59,632 nt of DNA from the NCBI GenBank assembly GCA_904502155.1, contig CAJGDV010000001.1:1-59632 (forward strand), read 5' to 3'. The notes beneath the pieces are model-generated. The model saw nothing but the letters and a program-made list of their open reading frames with translations. It searched no databases and had not been told where the DNA came from. Every line of letters starts with the position of its first letter. Position 1 is the stretch's first letter. This DNA comes from an uncultured Bacilli bacterium (lineage in GTDB: Bacteria; Bacillota_I; Bacilli_A; RF39; UBA660). Position numbers and translations under genes: made by a program. Shown piece by piece: positions 1 to 9,007 of this stretch.

Positions 1-1
1 A

Positions 2-643
2 TCATCTCATAACGTATTAGAATTAGTTAATCATTATAATCATATTTATGGAACAATAGGTATTCATCCTAGTGAAGTAAAAAAATATAAATTAGAAGAT
101 TTAAAAGAAATAGAACAAATGTTAGATAATAAGAAAATTGTCGGTATTGGCGAAATTGGTCTTGATTATTATTGGGATAAAAATAATAAAGAACAACAAA
201 GATTATTTTTCATAGATCAAATTAAATTAGCACAAAAATATAATTTACCAATAGTTATTCATTCAAGAGAAGCAACAGAAGAAACATATGAAATTTTAAA
301 AGAATATTTAAAAGATACTAAAGCTGTTTTACATTGTTATAGTGGTTCTTATGAAATGGCTTTAAAATTTAAAAAATTAGGTGTGAAATTTGGAATAGGT
401 GGAGTAGTAACATTTAAAAATTCTCAAAAACTAAAAGAAGTTGTTGAGAAAATGGAATTAACAGATTTTGTTATTGAAACAGATAGCCCATATTTAACAC
501 CAGAACCTTTTAGAGGAAAAAGAAATGAACCATCTAATGTTAAATATGTTATAAAAGAAATAGCAAAAATCAAAAATTTAGATGAAAAAGAAGTGGAAAA
601 AATTACCACTCAAACTGCAAAAAAATTATTTGACTTAAAGTAA
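2..643 (+). CDS. TatD family metal-dependent hydrolase (5' truncated by window edge)
   Basis: The frame is open from the left edge, so the N-terminus, which would hold the HxH metal motif, is missing; 213 residues are visible. TatD landmarks that can be read are GIHP near visible residue 20, GEIGLDYY, HSREA, HCYSG and ETDSPYL, which supply metal ligands in this TIM-barrel family. TatD proteins are Mg-dependent nucleases or hydrolases. The order tatD, 3D-domain protein, rsmA matches yabD-yabE-ksgA of Bacillus, although the RNase M5 gene rnmV that sits there in Bacillus is absent. An internal ATG at 119 exists but lies after conserved sequence and is not the true start. Confidence 0.93.
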   Translation, partial: SSHNVLELVNHYNHIYGTIGIHPSEVKKYKLEDLKEIEQMLDNKKIVGIGEIGLDYYWDKNNKEQQRLFFIDQIKLAQKYNLPIVIHSREATEETYEILKEYLKDTKAVLHCYSGSYEMALKFKKLGVKFGIGGVVTFKNSQKLKEVVEKMELTDFVIETDSPYLTPEPFRGKRNEPSNVKYVIKEIAKIKNLDEKEVEKITTQTAKKLFDLK

Positions 644-658
644 TATTATGTGTACAAT
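630..658 (+). promoter_or_regulatory. Promoter of the 3D-domain gene
   Basis: TTGACT at 630-635 and TACAAT at 653-658 are separated by 17 bases, a good sigma-A-type match. It overlaps the end of tatD and lies 26 bases before the next start codon. The -10 is the left arm of a small inverted repeat (TACAAT-TTA-ATTGTA, 653-667) that could be an operator or chance. Confidence 0.55.
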
Positions 659-683
659 TTAATTGTAAACATGAGGTGTTAAA

Positions 684-1382
684 ATGAATACTATTATCAT
701 AAATTGTTTTGGTAAATTAATAACAATAATAACTGTATTTATTTTATCATTAACTAATTTAGTTAATTTAGATGAATTTAGAGCAGATATAAGAAATAAT
801 GATAAAAATAAAATTTTAAAAGATAAAGAAAAACCTTTAAAATATGAAACAATTAAGGAATACAGTGATAAAGTTCCAAAAGGTATTGAAAACATTAAAA
901 TTAAAGGTGTAAATGGAGTTCTTGTTTTAGATGAAACAGGTGAATATAAAGTTTTTAAAGATAAGATTGATGAAGTTATTGTAATAGGAACAGGTAAAGA
1001 AGGAATATATACTGGTATGATTACTGGATATGGTCCTGATTGTAAAACTTGTGATGGAAGAGGATATGTGAATTGTCCGCTACTTGATGGAACATGGTTT
1101 AGTTTAAGTAATAATGGAATATATTATAATGATTCACAATTTGGTGATGTTCGAATTTTAGCAGCTGATCATAGAGAGTTTCCTTGTGGGACAATAATTG
1201 AAGTTAGTAATGAAAATATTACTGATCCTATAATTGGAATTGTACTTGATACTGGATCGGCAATGAAAAAAGCATACAATAATGGAACAATACATATTGA
1301 TTTAGCTTTTGAAACAGAACAAGGTTTAAAATTTGCAACAAATAAAAATACAAGTTTTGTTGTTCGTCGATGGGGATGGTAA
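684..1382 (+). CDS. Membrane-anchored 3D (Asp-Asp-Asp) domain protein, YabE/YuiC-like
   Basis: Residues 8-28 form a hydrophobic N-terminal signal or anchor, so the rest should be extracytoplasmic. The C-terminal about 90 residues look like a 3D domain, the double-psi barrel fold of lytic transglycosylases such as MltA and YuiC: an AADHREFPCGT segment, then IIGIVLDTGSAM and IHIDLAF, supplying the conserved aspartates. A middle stretch has a CKTCDGRGYVNC cluster that may bind metal or form disulfides. Position between tatD and rsmA matches Bacillus yabE, but the G5 and DUF348 domains of YabE are not evident and the protein is much shorter (232 residues). Peptidoglycan cleavage is inferred from the domain family. 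Confidence 0.75.
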   Translation: MNTIIINCFGKLITIITVFILSLTNLVNLDEFRADIRNNDKNKILKDKEKPLKYETIKEYSDKVPKGIENIKIKGVNGVLVLDETGEYKVFKDKIDEVIVIGTGKEGIYTGMITGYGPDCKTCDGRGYVNCPLLDGTWFSLSNNGIYYNDSQFGDVRILAADHREFPCGTIIEVSNENITDPIIGIVLDTGSAMKKAYNNGTIHIDLAFETEQGLKFATNKNTSFVVRRWGW

Positions 1383-1426
1383 TATCTCCGTTTTTTGTGT
1401 ATAATATAAGTTGATGAGGTGATTAC

Positions 1427-2254
1427 ATGGAATATTCTCCAAAGAAAATGCAAGAAAAAATGAATGAAAATAATTTTGGATTCAAGAAAAAATTTGGTCA
1501 AAATTTTATTATAGATGAAAACATTATTAATGGTATAGTAACAAAAGCAGAGATAGATGATGAAACTTTAGTAATTGAAATAGGCCCAGGAGCAGGTTCG
1601 TTAACTAATGGAATTGCAAAAAAAGCAAAAAATGTATTATGCTATGAAATTGATACTACTCTTGAAAATATGCTTAAAGATAATTTAAAAGAGTATAACA
1701 ATATCGAAATAATTTTTGGGGATTTCTTAAATGCTAATGTTATTGAAGATATAAAAAAATATTCATATAAAAAACTATATGTTGTTGCTAATCTTCCATA
1801 CTATATAACAACACCTATTATTTTAAAATTAATAGAAGATAAAATAATGCCTGACAAAATTGTTGTTATGGTACAAAAAGAAGTGGGAGATAGATTTAAA
1901 GCTAAACCAGGTACAAAAGATTATAGTTCATTATCAGTATATTTAAATTATTATTTCTCAATTACAAAATTAATGGATATTAGTCGTAATGTATTTATGC
2001 CTAGACCAAACGTAGATAGTATTGTTGTTGAATTTAAGAAAATCAATAATAATATCGAACTAAAGGATAAAGATGTATTTTTTAAATTAGTTCGTGATAG
2101 TTTTGTTCAAAAAAGAAAAACATTAAGAAATAATTTAAAAAATTATGATCTTAATAAAATAGAAGAAGTATTAAAAAAACATAATTTTGATTTATCTGTT
2201 CGTGCTGAACAACTTTCAATTGAAATTTTTGCTGAAATATCAAATAATTTATGA
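1427..2254 (+). CDS. rsmA: 16S rRNA (adenine1518-N6/adenine1519-N6)-dimethyltransferase
   Basis: RsmA/KsgA dimethylates the two adjacent adenines in the 3' terminal helix of 16S rRNA during 30S maturation. The 275-residue length is normal. Visible motifs: KKFGQNFIIDENII at the N-terminus, SAM-binding VIEIGPGAGSLT near residues 48-60, the catalytic NLPYYITTPII motif IV, and a C-terminal helical domain containing RPNVDS. GAGG (1415-1418) precedes the ATG at 1427. It shares an ATGA overlap with ung downstream. An extended -10 like TATAAT (1400-1405) just upstream could start the rsmA-ung-tilS transcript. Confidence 0.97.
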   Translation: MEYSPKKMQEKMNENNFGFKKKFGQNFIIDENIINGIVTKAEIDDETLVIEIGPGAGSLTNGIAKKAKNVLCYEIDTTLENMLKDNLKEYNNIEIIFGDFLNANVIEDIKKYSYKKLYVVANLPYYITTPIILKLIEDKIMPDKIVVMVQKEVGDRFKAKPGTKDYSSLSVYLNYYFSITKLMDISRNVFMPRPNVDSIVVEFKKINNNIELKDKDVFFKLVRDSFVQKRKTLRNNLKNYDLNKIEEVLKKHNFDLSVRAEQLSIEIFAEISNNL

Positions 2255-2904
2255 TAATCACAAAAAAATGGGATGAAATTTTAAAAGCAGAAATAGAAAA
2301 AGATTATTTTCTAAAGATGCTTAAACAGCTAGAAATAGAATATCAAAATAATATAGTTTTTCCACAAAAAGAAGAAATTTTTAATGCCTTTCGTCTTACA
2401 GATTATGATAATTTAAAAGTTGTTATTTTAGGTCAAGATCCGTATCATGGAGAAGGTGAAGCAGAAGGATTAGCTTTTTCGGTTAAAGAAAATATAAAAA
2501 GACCACCATCATTAAGAAATATCTTTAAAGAAATTAAAAACGATTTAAATATTGATAGAGAAAATAATTCTTTAAAAGATTGGGCATCACAAGGTGTTTT
2601 ATTACTTAATGCTATTTTAACAGTACAAAAAGATACACCATTAAGTCATAAACATTTAGGATGGGAATTGTTTACTGATGAAGTTATTAAAACAATAGAT
2701 AAAAAAGATACGCCTGTAGTATTTATATTATGGGGAAATTATGCTAAATCTAAAAAAGCATTAATTACAAATAAAAAACATTATATAATTGAAGGATCAC
2801 ATCCTTCTCCATTTTCAGCTAATAGGGGATTCTTTGGTACAAAACCATTTTCAAAAACCAATGAGTTTTTAGAAAAAAATAATATAGAAGGAATTAGGTG
2901 GTAA
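2251..2904 (+). CDS. ung: Uracil-DNA glycosylase (family 1)
   Basis: Removes uracil from DNA as the first step of base excision repair. The catalytic water-activating motif GQDPYHGEGEAEGLAFS lies near residues 63-79, LLLNAILTV follows, and the DNA-intercalating loop HPSPFSANRGFFG is at residues 184-196; these are diagnostic for Ung. The 217-residue length is normal. It overlaps rsmA by four bases (ATGA) and precedes tilS by one base, suggesting translational coupling in a small RNA/DNA maintenance operon. Confidence 0.97.
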   Translation: MIITKKWDEILKAEIEKDYFLKMLKQLEIEYQNNIVFPQKEEIFNAFRLTDYDNLKVVILGQDPYHGEGEAEGLAFSVKENIKRPPSLRNIFKEIKNDLNIDRENNSLKDWASQGVLLLNAILTVQKDTPLSHKHLGWELFTDEVIKTIDKKDTPVVFILWGNYAKSKKALITNKKHYIIEGSHPSPFSANRGFFGTKPFSKTNEFLEKNNIEGIRW

Positions 2905-2905
2905 T

Positions 2906-4234
2906 ATGGAAGAAGCATATCAATATTTATTAAATAATATAAGAATAAAATATGGTGATGCAGTAGTTGTAGGAGTGTCAGGTGGACCAGATTCAATGGC
3001 TTTACTTCATATTGTTTCTAGATTGAAAAAAGCGCTTGATATTGAAGTTATTTGTGCTCATGTAAATCATAATACAGGTAGACCAGGTCAATATGAAGAA
3101 CAAAAATTTGTAGAATCTTATTGTAAAAAAAATAAAATTATTTTTGAAACAATGACAATTGATGATTATGGAGATGATAATTTTCATAATGAGGCTCATA
3201 GTAAAAGATATAGATTTTTCGGTGATTTAGTTAAACAACATAATGCAGCATATTTATTAACAGCTCATCATGGTGATGATTTAATGGAAACTATATTAAT
3301 GAGAATTGTACGTGGTTCAACATTAAGAGGATATAGTGGTTTTTCAAAAGTTATTGATAAAGGTAGTTATAAAATTATAAGACCTCTTATTGAAATTACA
3401 AAAGATGAAATTTTAGAATATAATAAAAAACATAAAATAAAATATGCTTTAGATAGTTCAAATACTAAAGATGTATATACAAGAAATAGATTTAGAAAGT
3501 ATATAGTTCCGCAATTTAAAAAAGAGGAACCTAATGTTCATCAAAAATTTTATAAATTTAGTAAAACTTTATTAGAATACAATAATTATATTGATAAAGT
3601 TGTTGAAACTAAAATTAATTCAATATATCCACAAGATGTGTTAAATATAGAAAAGTTTTTAAAAGAAGATAAAGTTATACAAATGAAAATTATATACTAT
3701 ATTTTAGAAAAAAATTATCAAGATGATTTAATGCTTGTTAGCGATAAACATGCTGAAATACTTTTAGATGTAATTCATTCTAAGAGAGCTAATGTTATAG
3801 TTCATTTACCTAATAATATGCAAGCTGTAAAAACTTATAACAATTTAGTTATTGGGGCACTTGATAAAAAGAAAAATGATTATAATATTGAACTTAATAA
3901 ATTTATAAATTTACCAAATGGAAAAAATATAGAAGTAGTAACTGATTCTGATTTAAATAATAATTTCGTATGTCGTTTAAATTCAAAAGAAATTAAATTA
4001 CCACTTCATGTTCGAACAAGACTAGATGGTGATAAAATTAGCATTAAAGGCATGATTGGAAGAAAAAAAATAAAGGATATATTTATAGATGAAAAAATTT
4101 CAATTTATGAAAGAGAACTTTGGCCTATCGTTACAGATAGCGAGGGTACTATTATTTGGCTTCCAGGTCTTAAAAAATCTAAATTTGATAAAACAAAAGA
4201 CGAAAATTATGATATAATACTAAGGTATTACTAA
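2906..4234 (+). CDS. tilS: tRNA(Ile)-lysidine synthetase
   Basis: TilS converts C34 of the CAU-anticodon isoleucine tRNA to lysidine using ATP and lysine. The N-terminal PP-loop SGGPDSMALLHI is near residues 25-36, followed by AHHGDDLMETILMRIVRG, also typical of the N-type ATP pyrophosphatase fold. The C-terminal TilS domain includes GRKKIKDIFID and ends in an IIWLPG-like strand. At 442 residues it has the full two-domain form. A GGTGG-type site in the end of ung precedes the ATG. ftsH follows 14 bases downstream, the same tilS-ftsH neighbourhood seen in Bacillus, where hpt normally intervenes but is absent here. Confidence 0.95.
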   Translation: MEEAYQYLLNNIRIKYGDAVVVGVSGGPDSMALLHIVSRLKKALDIEVICAHVNHNTGRPGQYEEQKFVESYCKKNKIIFETMTIDDYGDDNFHNEAHSKRYRFFGDLVKQHNAAYLLTAHHGDDLMETILMRIVRGSTLRGYSGFSKVIDKGSYKIIRPLIEITKDEILEYNKKHKIKYALDSSNTKDVYTRNRFRKYIVPQFKKEEPNVHQKFYKFSKTLLEYNNYIDKVVETKINSIYPQDVLNIEKFLKEDKVIQMKIIYYILEKNYQDDLMLVSDKHAEILLDVIHSKRANVIVHLPNNMQAVKTYNNLVIGALDKKKNDYNIELNKFINLPNGKNIEVVTDSDLNNNFVCRLNSKEIKLPLHVRTRLDGDKISIKGMIGRKKIKDIFIDEKISIYERELWPIVTDSEGTIIWLPGLKKSKFDKTKDENYDIILRYY

Positions 4235-4248
4235 GGAGGAAGAGATAA

Positions 4249-6240
4249 ATGAATAAAAAAAATATGAAAAATGGATTTGTTCCATATCTAACACTACTAT
4301 GTGTTATGATTGGTATATTATTTTTCGTAAAAATCTTAGATAATGACACTCATGTTTTAACTTACAATGAATTTGTAAAAGCAGTTAAAAAAGGTGATGT
4401 TGAAACAGTTTATATTGCACCACAATCTAGTGCTGGTGTATATACAATAACAGGACAAATGAAAGATTATAAAGATAATGAAACTTATTATTTAAGAGTT
4501 CCATTAACTGATAAATCTATGTCATTAATTTATGATTACCAAGAAAAATATAAATTTGAATTAGACACAAGTTCTGATCCTGAATCAGGAGTATTATTAA
4601 CATTTTTAGTTAATTTCCTTCCAACAATTTTATTAGTAGCATTTGCTTTCTATTTCTTAACAAGACAAGTAAATTCTAATAAATCAATGGATTTTGGTAA
4701 AAGTAGAGCAAAACTTATGAATGGTGAAGGAAAAGTTACATTCGATGATGTTGCAGGATTAAACGAAGAAAAAGAAGAAGTAAAGGAATTAATCGATTTC
4801 TTAAAAAATCCAAAAAGATTCCAAGAAATGGGTGCTAGAATTCCAAAAGGTGTATTATTAGTTGGTCCACCAGGAACAGGTAAAACATTATTAGCTAAAT
4901 CTGTTGCAGGTGAAGCTAATGTACCATTCTACTATATAAGTGGTTCTGATTTCGTTGAATTATTCGTAGGGGTAGGTGCTTCTCGTGTAAGAGATATGTT
5001 TAAACAAGCTAAACAAACAGCCCCATGTTTAATATTTATTGATGAAATCGATGCTGTTGGTAGACAAAGAGGAACTGGTTTAGGTGGAGGACATGATGAA
5101 CGTGAACAAACATTAAACCAATTACTTACTGAAATGGATGGATTTGGAGCTAATGAAGGAATTATTATTTTAGCTGCAACAAATAGACCTGATGTTCTTG
5201 ACCCAGCATTATTAAGACCAGGAAGATTTGATAGACAAGTAACAGTTAATCTTCCAGACGTTAAAGGTAGAGAAGAAATTCTTGCTGTACATGCTAAAGG
5301 TAAAACTTTCGCAAAAGGTGTTAGTTTTAAAAATATTGCAAAACGTACAGTTGGATTAAGTGGTGCAGATCTTGAAAACTTATTAAATGAAGCTGCATTA
5401 TTATGTGTAAGAAGAAATAAAAAACAAATTACTATGGCTGAAATTGATGAAGCACATGATAGAGTATTAATGGGGCCTGCTAAAGTATCTCATAAATATA
5501 CTGAACATGAAAAACGTGTTGTTGCATATCATGAAGCAGGACATGCAGTTTTAGGTATTAAATTAGATGGTGCTAATGAAGTACAAAAAATTACTATCAT
5601 ACCTAGAGGTAATGCCGGTGGATATAATTTAATGCTTCCAAGAGAAGAAACATATTTATCAACTAAAACACAATTAACAGAAACAATTTGTGGTTTATTA
5701 GGAGGACGTTGTGCTGAAGAAATTATTTTCAACGAAGTTACAACAGGAGCTCATAATGATTTTGAAAAAGCTACAAAAATAGCACGTGCTATGGTTACTG
5801 AATATGGTATGAGTGAATTAGGACCTATTCAATTCGAACATCAAGAATCAAGTGTATTCTTAGGAAGAGATTATAACAAAAGTAAAAACTTCTCTAGTCA
5901 AGTAGCATTTGAAATTGATCAAGAAATGAGAAAAATTATTGATGAATGTTATAAAAGAACTCTTAAGACATTAAAAGATAATAAAAAATTATTAGATTTA
6001 ATTGCTGAATCATTATTAAAACATGAAACATTAACAAAAGAACAAATTGAATATCTTGTTGCTAATGGATGCATGCCAGATGATGACAATGAAATTGATG
6101 AAAGTGATTTTAAAGAAGTTTCTTTAAGTGACTTATCTATTGAAGAATTAAAAGAACTTGCAAGAGAAAAAGGTATTAAAGGAACATCTAAAATGTCTAA
6201 AGAAGAATTAGAACAAAAAATAAATGAAAAAGATGCGTAA
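4249..6240 (+). CDS. ftsH: ATP-dependent zinc metalloprotease FtsH with extra C-terminal Rho_N/SAP-like domain
   Basis: Membrane-bound AAA+ protease that degrades misfolded and regulatory membrane proteins. Two membrane segments flank an external domain (residues 10-29 and about 120-140). The Walker A GPPGTGKT (about 206-213), Walker B LIFIDEIDAVG, SRH region NRPDVLDPALLRPGRFDR and zinc site HEAGH (about 428-432) are intact. Unusually, after the normal end of the protease, residues 629-663 form LSIEELKELAREKGI followed by MSKEELEQKI, resembling the Rho N-terminal/SAP helix-extended-helix fold that often binds nucleic acid. AGGAGG (4234-4239) precedes the start. Confidence 0.96.
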   Translation: MNKKNMKNGFVPYLTLLCVMIGILFFVKILDNDTHVLTYNEFVKAVKKGDVETVYIAPQSSAGVYTITGQMKDYKDNETYYLRVPLTDKSMSLIYDYQEKYKFELDTSSDPESGVLLTFLVNFLPTILLVAFAFYFLTRQVNSNKSMDFGKSRAKLMNGEGKVTFDDVAGLNEEKEEVKELIDFLKNPKRFQEMGARIPKGVLLVGPPGTGKTLLAKSVAGEANVPFYYISGSDFVELFVGVGASRVRDMFKQAKQTAPCLIFIDEIDAVGRQRGTGLGGGHDEREQTLNQLLTEMDGFGANEGIIILAATNRPDVLDPALLRPGRFDRQVTVNLPDVKGREEILAVHAKGKTFAKGVSFKNIAKRTVGLSGADLENLLNEAALLCVRRNKKQITMAEIDEAHDRVLMGPAKVSHKYTEHEKRVVAYHEAGHAVLGIKLDGANEVQKITIIPRGNAGGYNLMLPREETYLSTKTQLTETICGLLGGRCAEEIIFNEVTTGAHNDFEKATKIARAMVTEYGMSELGPIQFEHQESSVFLGRDYNKSKNFSSQVAFEIDQEMRKIIDECYKRTLKTLKDNKKLLDLIAESLLKHETLTKEQIEYLVANGCMPDDDNEIDESDFKEVSLSDLSIEELKELAREKGIKGTSKMSKEELEQKINEKDA

Positions 6241-6257
6241 GTTAGCATCTTTTTTTC
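6229..6257 (+). terminator. Intrinsic terminator after ftsH
   Basis: AGATGC (6231-6236) pairs with GCATCT (6245-6250), extended by flanking A/T pairs, and is followed by a T run to 6256. The stem includes the last codons and stop of ftsH. Confidence 0.8.
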
Positions 6258-6350
6258 TATATTCATAAAATTATAGCAATAGTTTAATTTTTATGTTAAA
6301 ATATAAATGTATAATTAAGAATTTAAAATGGTAGAAAATGGTGAGACAAG

Positions 6351-7136
6351 ATGGGGAAGGTTATAGCTTTAGTTAACCAAAAAGGTGGAGTTGGAAAAAC
6401 AACATCTAGTATAAATTTGGCAGCTTCGTTAGGAGTTTTGAAAAGAAAGGTTTTATTAGTTGACTTAGATCCGCAAGGGAACTGTACAACTGGATTAGGT
6501 ATTTCAAAAGTTGATTATAAGAATAGTGTTTATGAATTAATGCTTGATTTAGCAACACTTGAAGAAACAATTATAAAAACTAAATTTAAAAATTTATCAA
6601 TAATTCCAGCAACAATCAATTTAGCAGGTATTGATTATGAACTTATAGAAAAAAGTAGAAATGATCCTAATTTTAATAGAGGGGCACAATTAAAAAAATA
6701 TTTAGATCAAGCTAAGGAAAAATTTGACTATATAATTATTGATTGTCCACCTAGCTTAGGTTCATTAACTACAAATGCTTTAACAGCAGCAAATTCAGTT
6801 TTAATACCAGTTCAATGTGAGTTTTTTGCACTTGAAGGAATTGCACAACTTGTAAATACAATTCTAATGGCACAAAAAAATCTTAATCCTGAGTTATCAA
6901 TAGAGGGTGTATTATTAACAATGCTTGATAGTAGAACATGTCTAGGATTAGAAGTAGTAGAAGACATTAGAAGTTATTTTAATGAAAGTGTTTATGATAC
7001 TATTATTCCAAGATTAGTAAAAATATCTGAAGCACCAAGTCATGGTAAACCAATAATTTATTATGCATCAGATCATAAAGGAGCTGAAGCATACCTAAGT
7101 TTAGCGAAGGAAGTGATTATGAGAAATGGAAAATAG
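6351..7136 (+). CDS. parA: Chromosome partitioning ATPase ParA/Soj
   Basis: ParA-type Walker ATPase that works with ParB and parS in chromosome segregation and influences DnaA. The deviant Walker A motif KGGVGKTTSSINLA is at residues 10-23, followed by VDLDPQGNCTTGLG and Walker B YIIIDCPPSLG; all are canonical, and 261 residues is the normal length for a chromosomal Soj. GGTGAG precedes the ATG. An extended -10 (TGTTAAAAT, 6294-6302) without a clear -35 lies upstream. It overlaps parB by 11 bases, the standard parAB arrangement near the replication origin. Confidence 0.97.
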   Translation: MGKVIALVNQKGGVGKTTSSINLAASLGVLKRKVLLVDLDPQGNCTTGLGISKVDYKNSVYELMLDLATLEETIIKTKFKNLSIIPATINLAGIDYELIEKSRNDPNFNRGAQLKKYLDQAKEKFDYIIIDCPPSLGSLTTNALTAANSVLIPVQCEFFALEGIAQLVNTILMAQKNLNPELSIEGVLLTMLDSRTCLGLEVVEDIRSYFNESVYDTIIPRLVKISEAPSHGKPIIYYASDHKGAEAYLSLAKEVIMRNGK

Positions 7137-8022
7137 AAATATGGATTCAAGAAAAAGAGCATTAGGTAGAGGATTAGAACAATTATTTAATACTGAAAAT
7201 TTAGATATGAATAATTTCGAAAAACAAATCTATGATACTGCAACTAATGAAGAAATAATTAATATTAATTTAAATGAGTTAAGAGTAAATCCTTATCAAC
7301 CTAGAAAAAATTTTGATGAAGAAGCATTACAAGAATTATCAAACTCAATTAAAGAACATGGTGTTTTTCAACCAATTATTGTTAAAAAAAGTATAAAAGG
7401 TTATGAAATTATTGCTGGGGAAAGAAGATTTAGAGCATCTAAATTAGCAGGTAAAGAAACTATTCCAGCAATTGTAAGAGCGTTTACTGATGAACAAATG
7501 ATGGAAATAGCACTACTTGAAAATTTACAAAGAGAAAATTTAAGTGCTATTGAAGAAGCTATTGCTTACAAATCAATGATTGAAAAATTAAATTTAACAC
7601 AAGAAGAACTTTCAAAAAAAGTTGGAAAGAGTAGAAGTCATATTACAAATATTTTAGGACTTTTAAGATTGCCTACTGAAGTTCAAACAATGATTTCAAA
7701 AAAAGAAATTACAATGGGACATGCTAGAGCAATTAGTAAATTAGAATCAAGTGATGAAATGATATCACTTGCTAATCAAATAGTTGAAGGAAAAATTCCT
7801 GTAAGAGAAACTGAAAGAATTACTAATGATCAAGAAATGGTTAAAAAAGTAGTTCAAGTAAGAAAACCAAAAGAACAAAATAATAATTACAAATATGTTG
7901 AAGATTTATTAAGAGAAAAATTAGATACAAAAATTAAAATTTCTGATAAAAAAATTGAAATCAGTTTTAATAATGTAAATGATTTGAATCGTATTTTAGA
8001 AATATTAAATGTAAAGGAGTAA
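7126..8022 (+). CDS. parB: Chromosome partitioning protein ParB/Spo0J
   Basis: CTP-dependent DNA clamp that loads at parS. The N-terminal RALGRGLEQLF peptide stimulates ParA. The ParB/Srx domain contains NPYQPRKNFDEEALQELSNSI and the CTP-binding box GERRFRASKLAG (about 97-108), and the helix-turn-helix segment LTQEELSKKVGKSRSHITNILGLL (about 163-186) follows. The ATG at 7126 overlaps parA; the ATG at 7141 (MDSRKRALG) is a possible alternative start. No convincing parS palindrome was found within the window. Confidence 0.96.
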   Translation: MENRNMDSRKRALGRGLEQLFNTENLDMNNFEKQIYDTATNEEIININLNELRVNPYQPRKNFDEEALQELSNSIKEHGVFQPIIVKKSIKGYEIIAGERRFRASKLAGKETIPAIVRAFTDEQMMEIALLENLQRENLSAIEEAIAYKSMIEKLNLTQEELSKKVGKSRSHITNILGLLRLPTEVQTMISKKEITMGHARAISKLESSDEMISLANQIVEGKIPVRETERITNDQEMVKKVVQVRKPKEQNNNYKYVEDLLREKLDTKIKISDKKIEISFNNVNDLNRILEILNVKE

Positions 8023-8026
8023 TTAT

Positions 8027-8821
8027 ATGATTGAAAAAATTTTTATGAAAGAAATTATGGGACCAATTATAATTGTATTTATTGCCATAATTTCATATGC
8101 TATTTCAAAAAAAGTAATTAAAAGAATTTTTAAATTAAAAGTAAAAGGTGTAGACTTAAATAGAAAAAAAACTATTATGCTACTATTTACAAATGTTACA
8201 AAATTTTTTATAATAGCAATTGCGCTAATAACAATTTTAGAAATTTATGGTTTTGATACAAAATCATTATTAGCATCTCTAGGGGTATTCACTGCTGTTG
8301 CAGCATTAGCTCTTCAAGATTTATTAAAAGACTTTGTTGCTGGTATTTCTTTGATGTTAGAAGGACAATTTCAAATTGGAGATAATATAACTGTTGGTGG
8401 ATATAGAGGAGAAGTTATTTCATTAACTTTAAAATCTACTAGAATCAAAGCATATACAGGTGAAATCAAAATTATTGCTAACCGTGAAATTACACAAGTT
8501 ATAAATCATACATTAGATAGTTCATTAGCAATCGTTGATGTTAATGTAGCTTATGATTCAAATATTGAAAAAGTAGAAAAAGTACTTACTGATTTATGCG
8601 AAAGATTAACAAATGAATTAGAATTTTTAAGAGGAAATGTTGAATTACTAGGAATTAGTGCATTAGGAGAAAGTGCAATTACATTTAGAATGACTGCAGA
8701 AACAGAAGTAATGAAACATTATGGAATTCAAAGAAAAATTTTAAGAGAAGTAAAATTAGAATTTGATAAACACAAAATTACAATTCCATTCCCACAAGTG
8801 GTGGTGCACAATGCAAAATAA
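8027..8821 (+). CDS. MscS family small-conductance mechanosensitive channel
   Basis: Tension-gated channel that protects against hypo-osmotic shock. Two or three membrane helices (about 11-31, 52-75 and the pore helix near 85-110) lead into the characteristic MscS sequence AALALQDLLKDFVAGISLMLEGQFQIGDNITVGG, followed by the beta and alpha/beta cytoplasmic domains. The 264 residues match short MscS/YkuT-like members. It starts five bases after parB behind AAAGGAG and overlaps the next gene by 11 bases. An mscS between parB and ychF is common in low-GC Gram-positives. Confidence 0.93.
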   Translation: MIEKIFMKEIMGPIIIVFIAIISYAISKKVIKRIFKLKVKGVDLNRKKTIMLLFTNVTKFFIIAIALITILEIYGFDTKSLLASLGVFTAVAALALQDLLKDFVAGISLMLEGQFQIGDNITVGGYRGEVISLTLKSTRIKAYTGEIKIIANREITQVINHTLDSSLAIVDVNVAYDSNIEKVEKVLTDLCERLTNELEFLRGNVELLGISALGESAITFRMTAETEVMKHYGIQRKILREVKLEFDKHKITIPFPQVVVHNAK

Positions 8822-8999
8822 TGAATACAAATTAGGAAGCAAAGTCATCATGAAAAAACAACACCCATGTGGAACAAATGAATGGGAGATTATCCGTGTT
8901 GGTGCAGATATCAAAATTAAATGCATACACTGCGGAAGAAGTATTATGATCCCTAGAGTAGATTTTAATAAAAAACTTAAAAAAGTTATAAGTTACTAG
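8811..8999 (+). CDS. DUF951 family small zinc-ribbon-like protein
   Basis: A 62-residue protein matching the DUF951 pattern: LGSKVIMKKQHPCGTNEWEIIRVGADIKIKCIHCGR..IMIPR. CG, CxHCG and the short beta-rich length suggest a treble-clef or zinc-ribbon fold. Its function is not known. The frame is open upstream to an ATG at 8763 inside mscS, but family conservation and the GTGGTGG just before favour the ATG at 8811, giving an 11-base overlap with mscS. DUF951 genes are usually found next to mscS and ychF near the origin, as here. Confidence 0.88.
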   Translation: MQNNEYKLGSKVIMKKQHPCGTNEWEIIRVGADIKIKCIHCGRSIMIPRVDFNKKLKKVISY

Positions 9000-9007
9000 G
9001 AGGCTTT

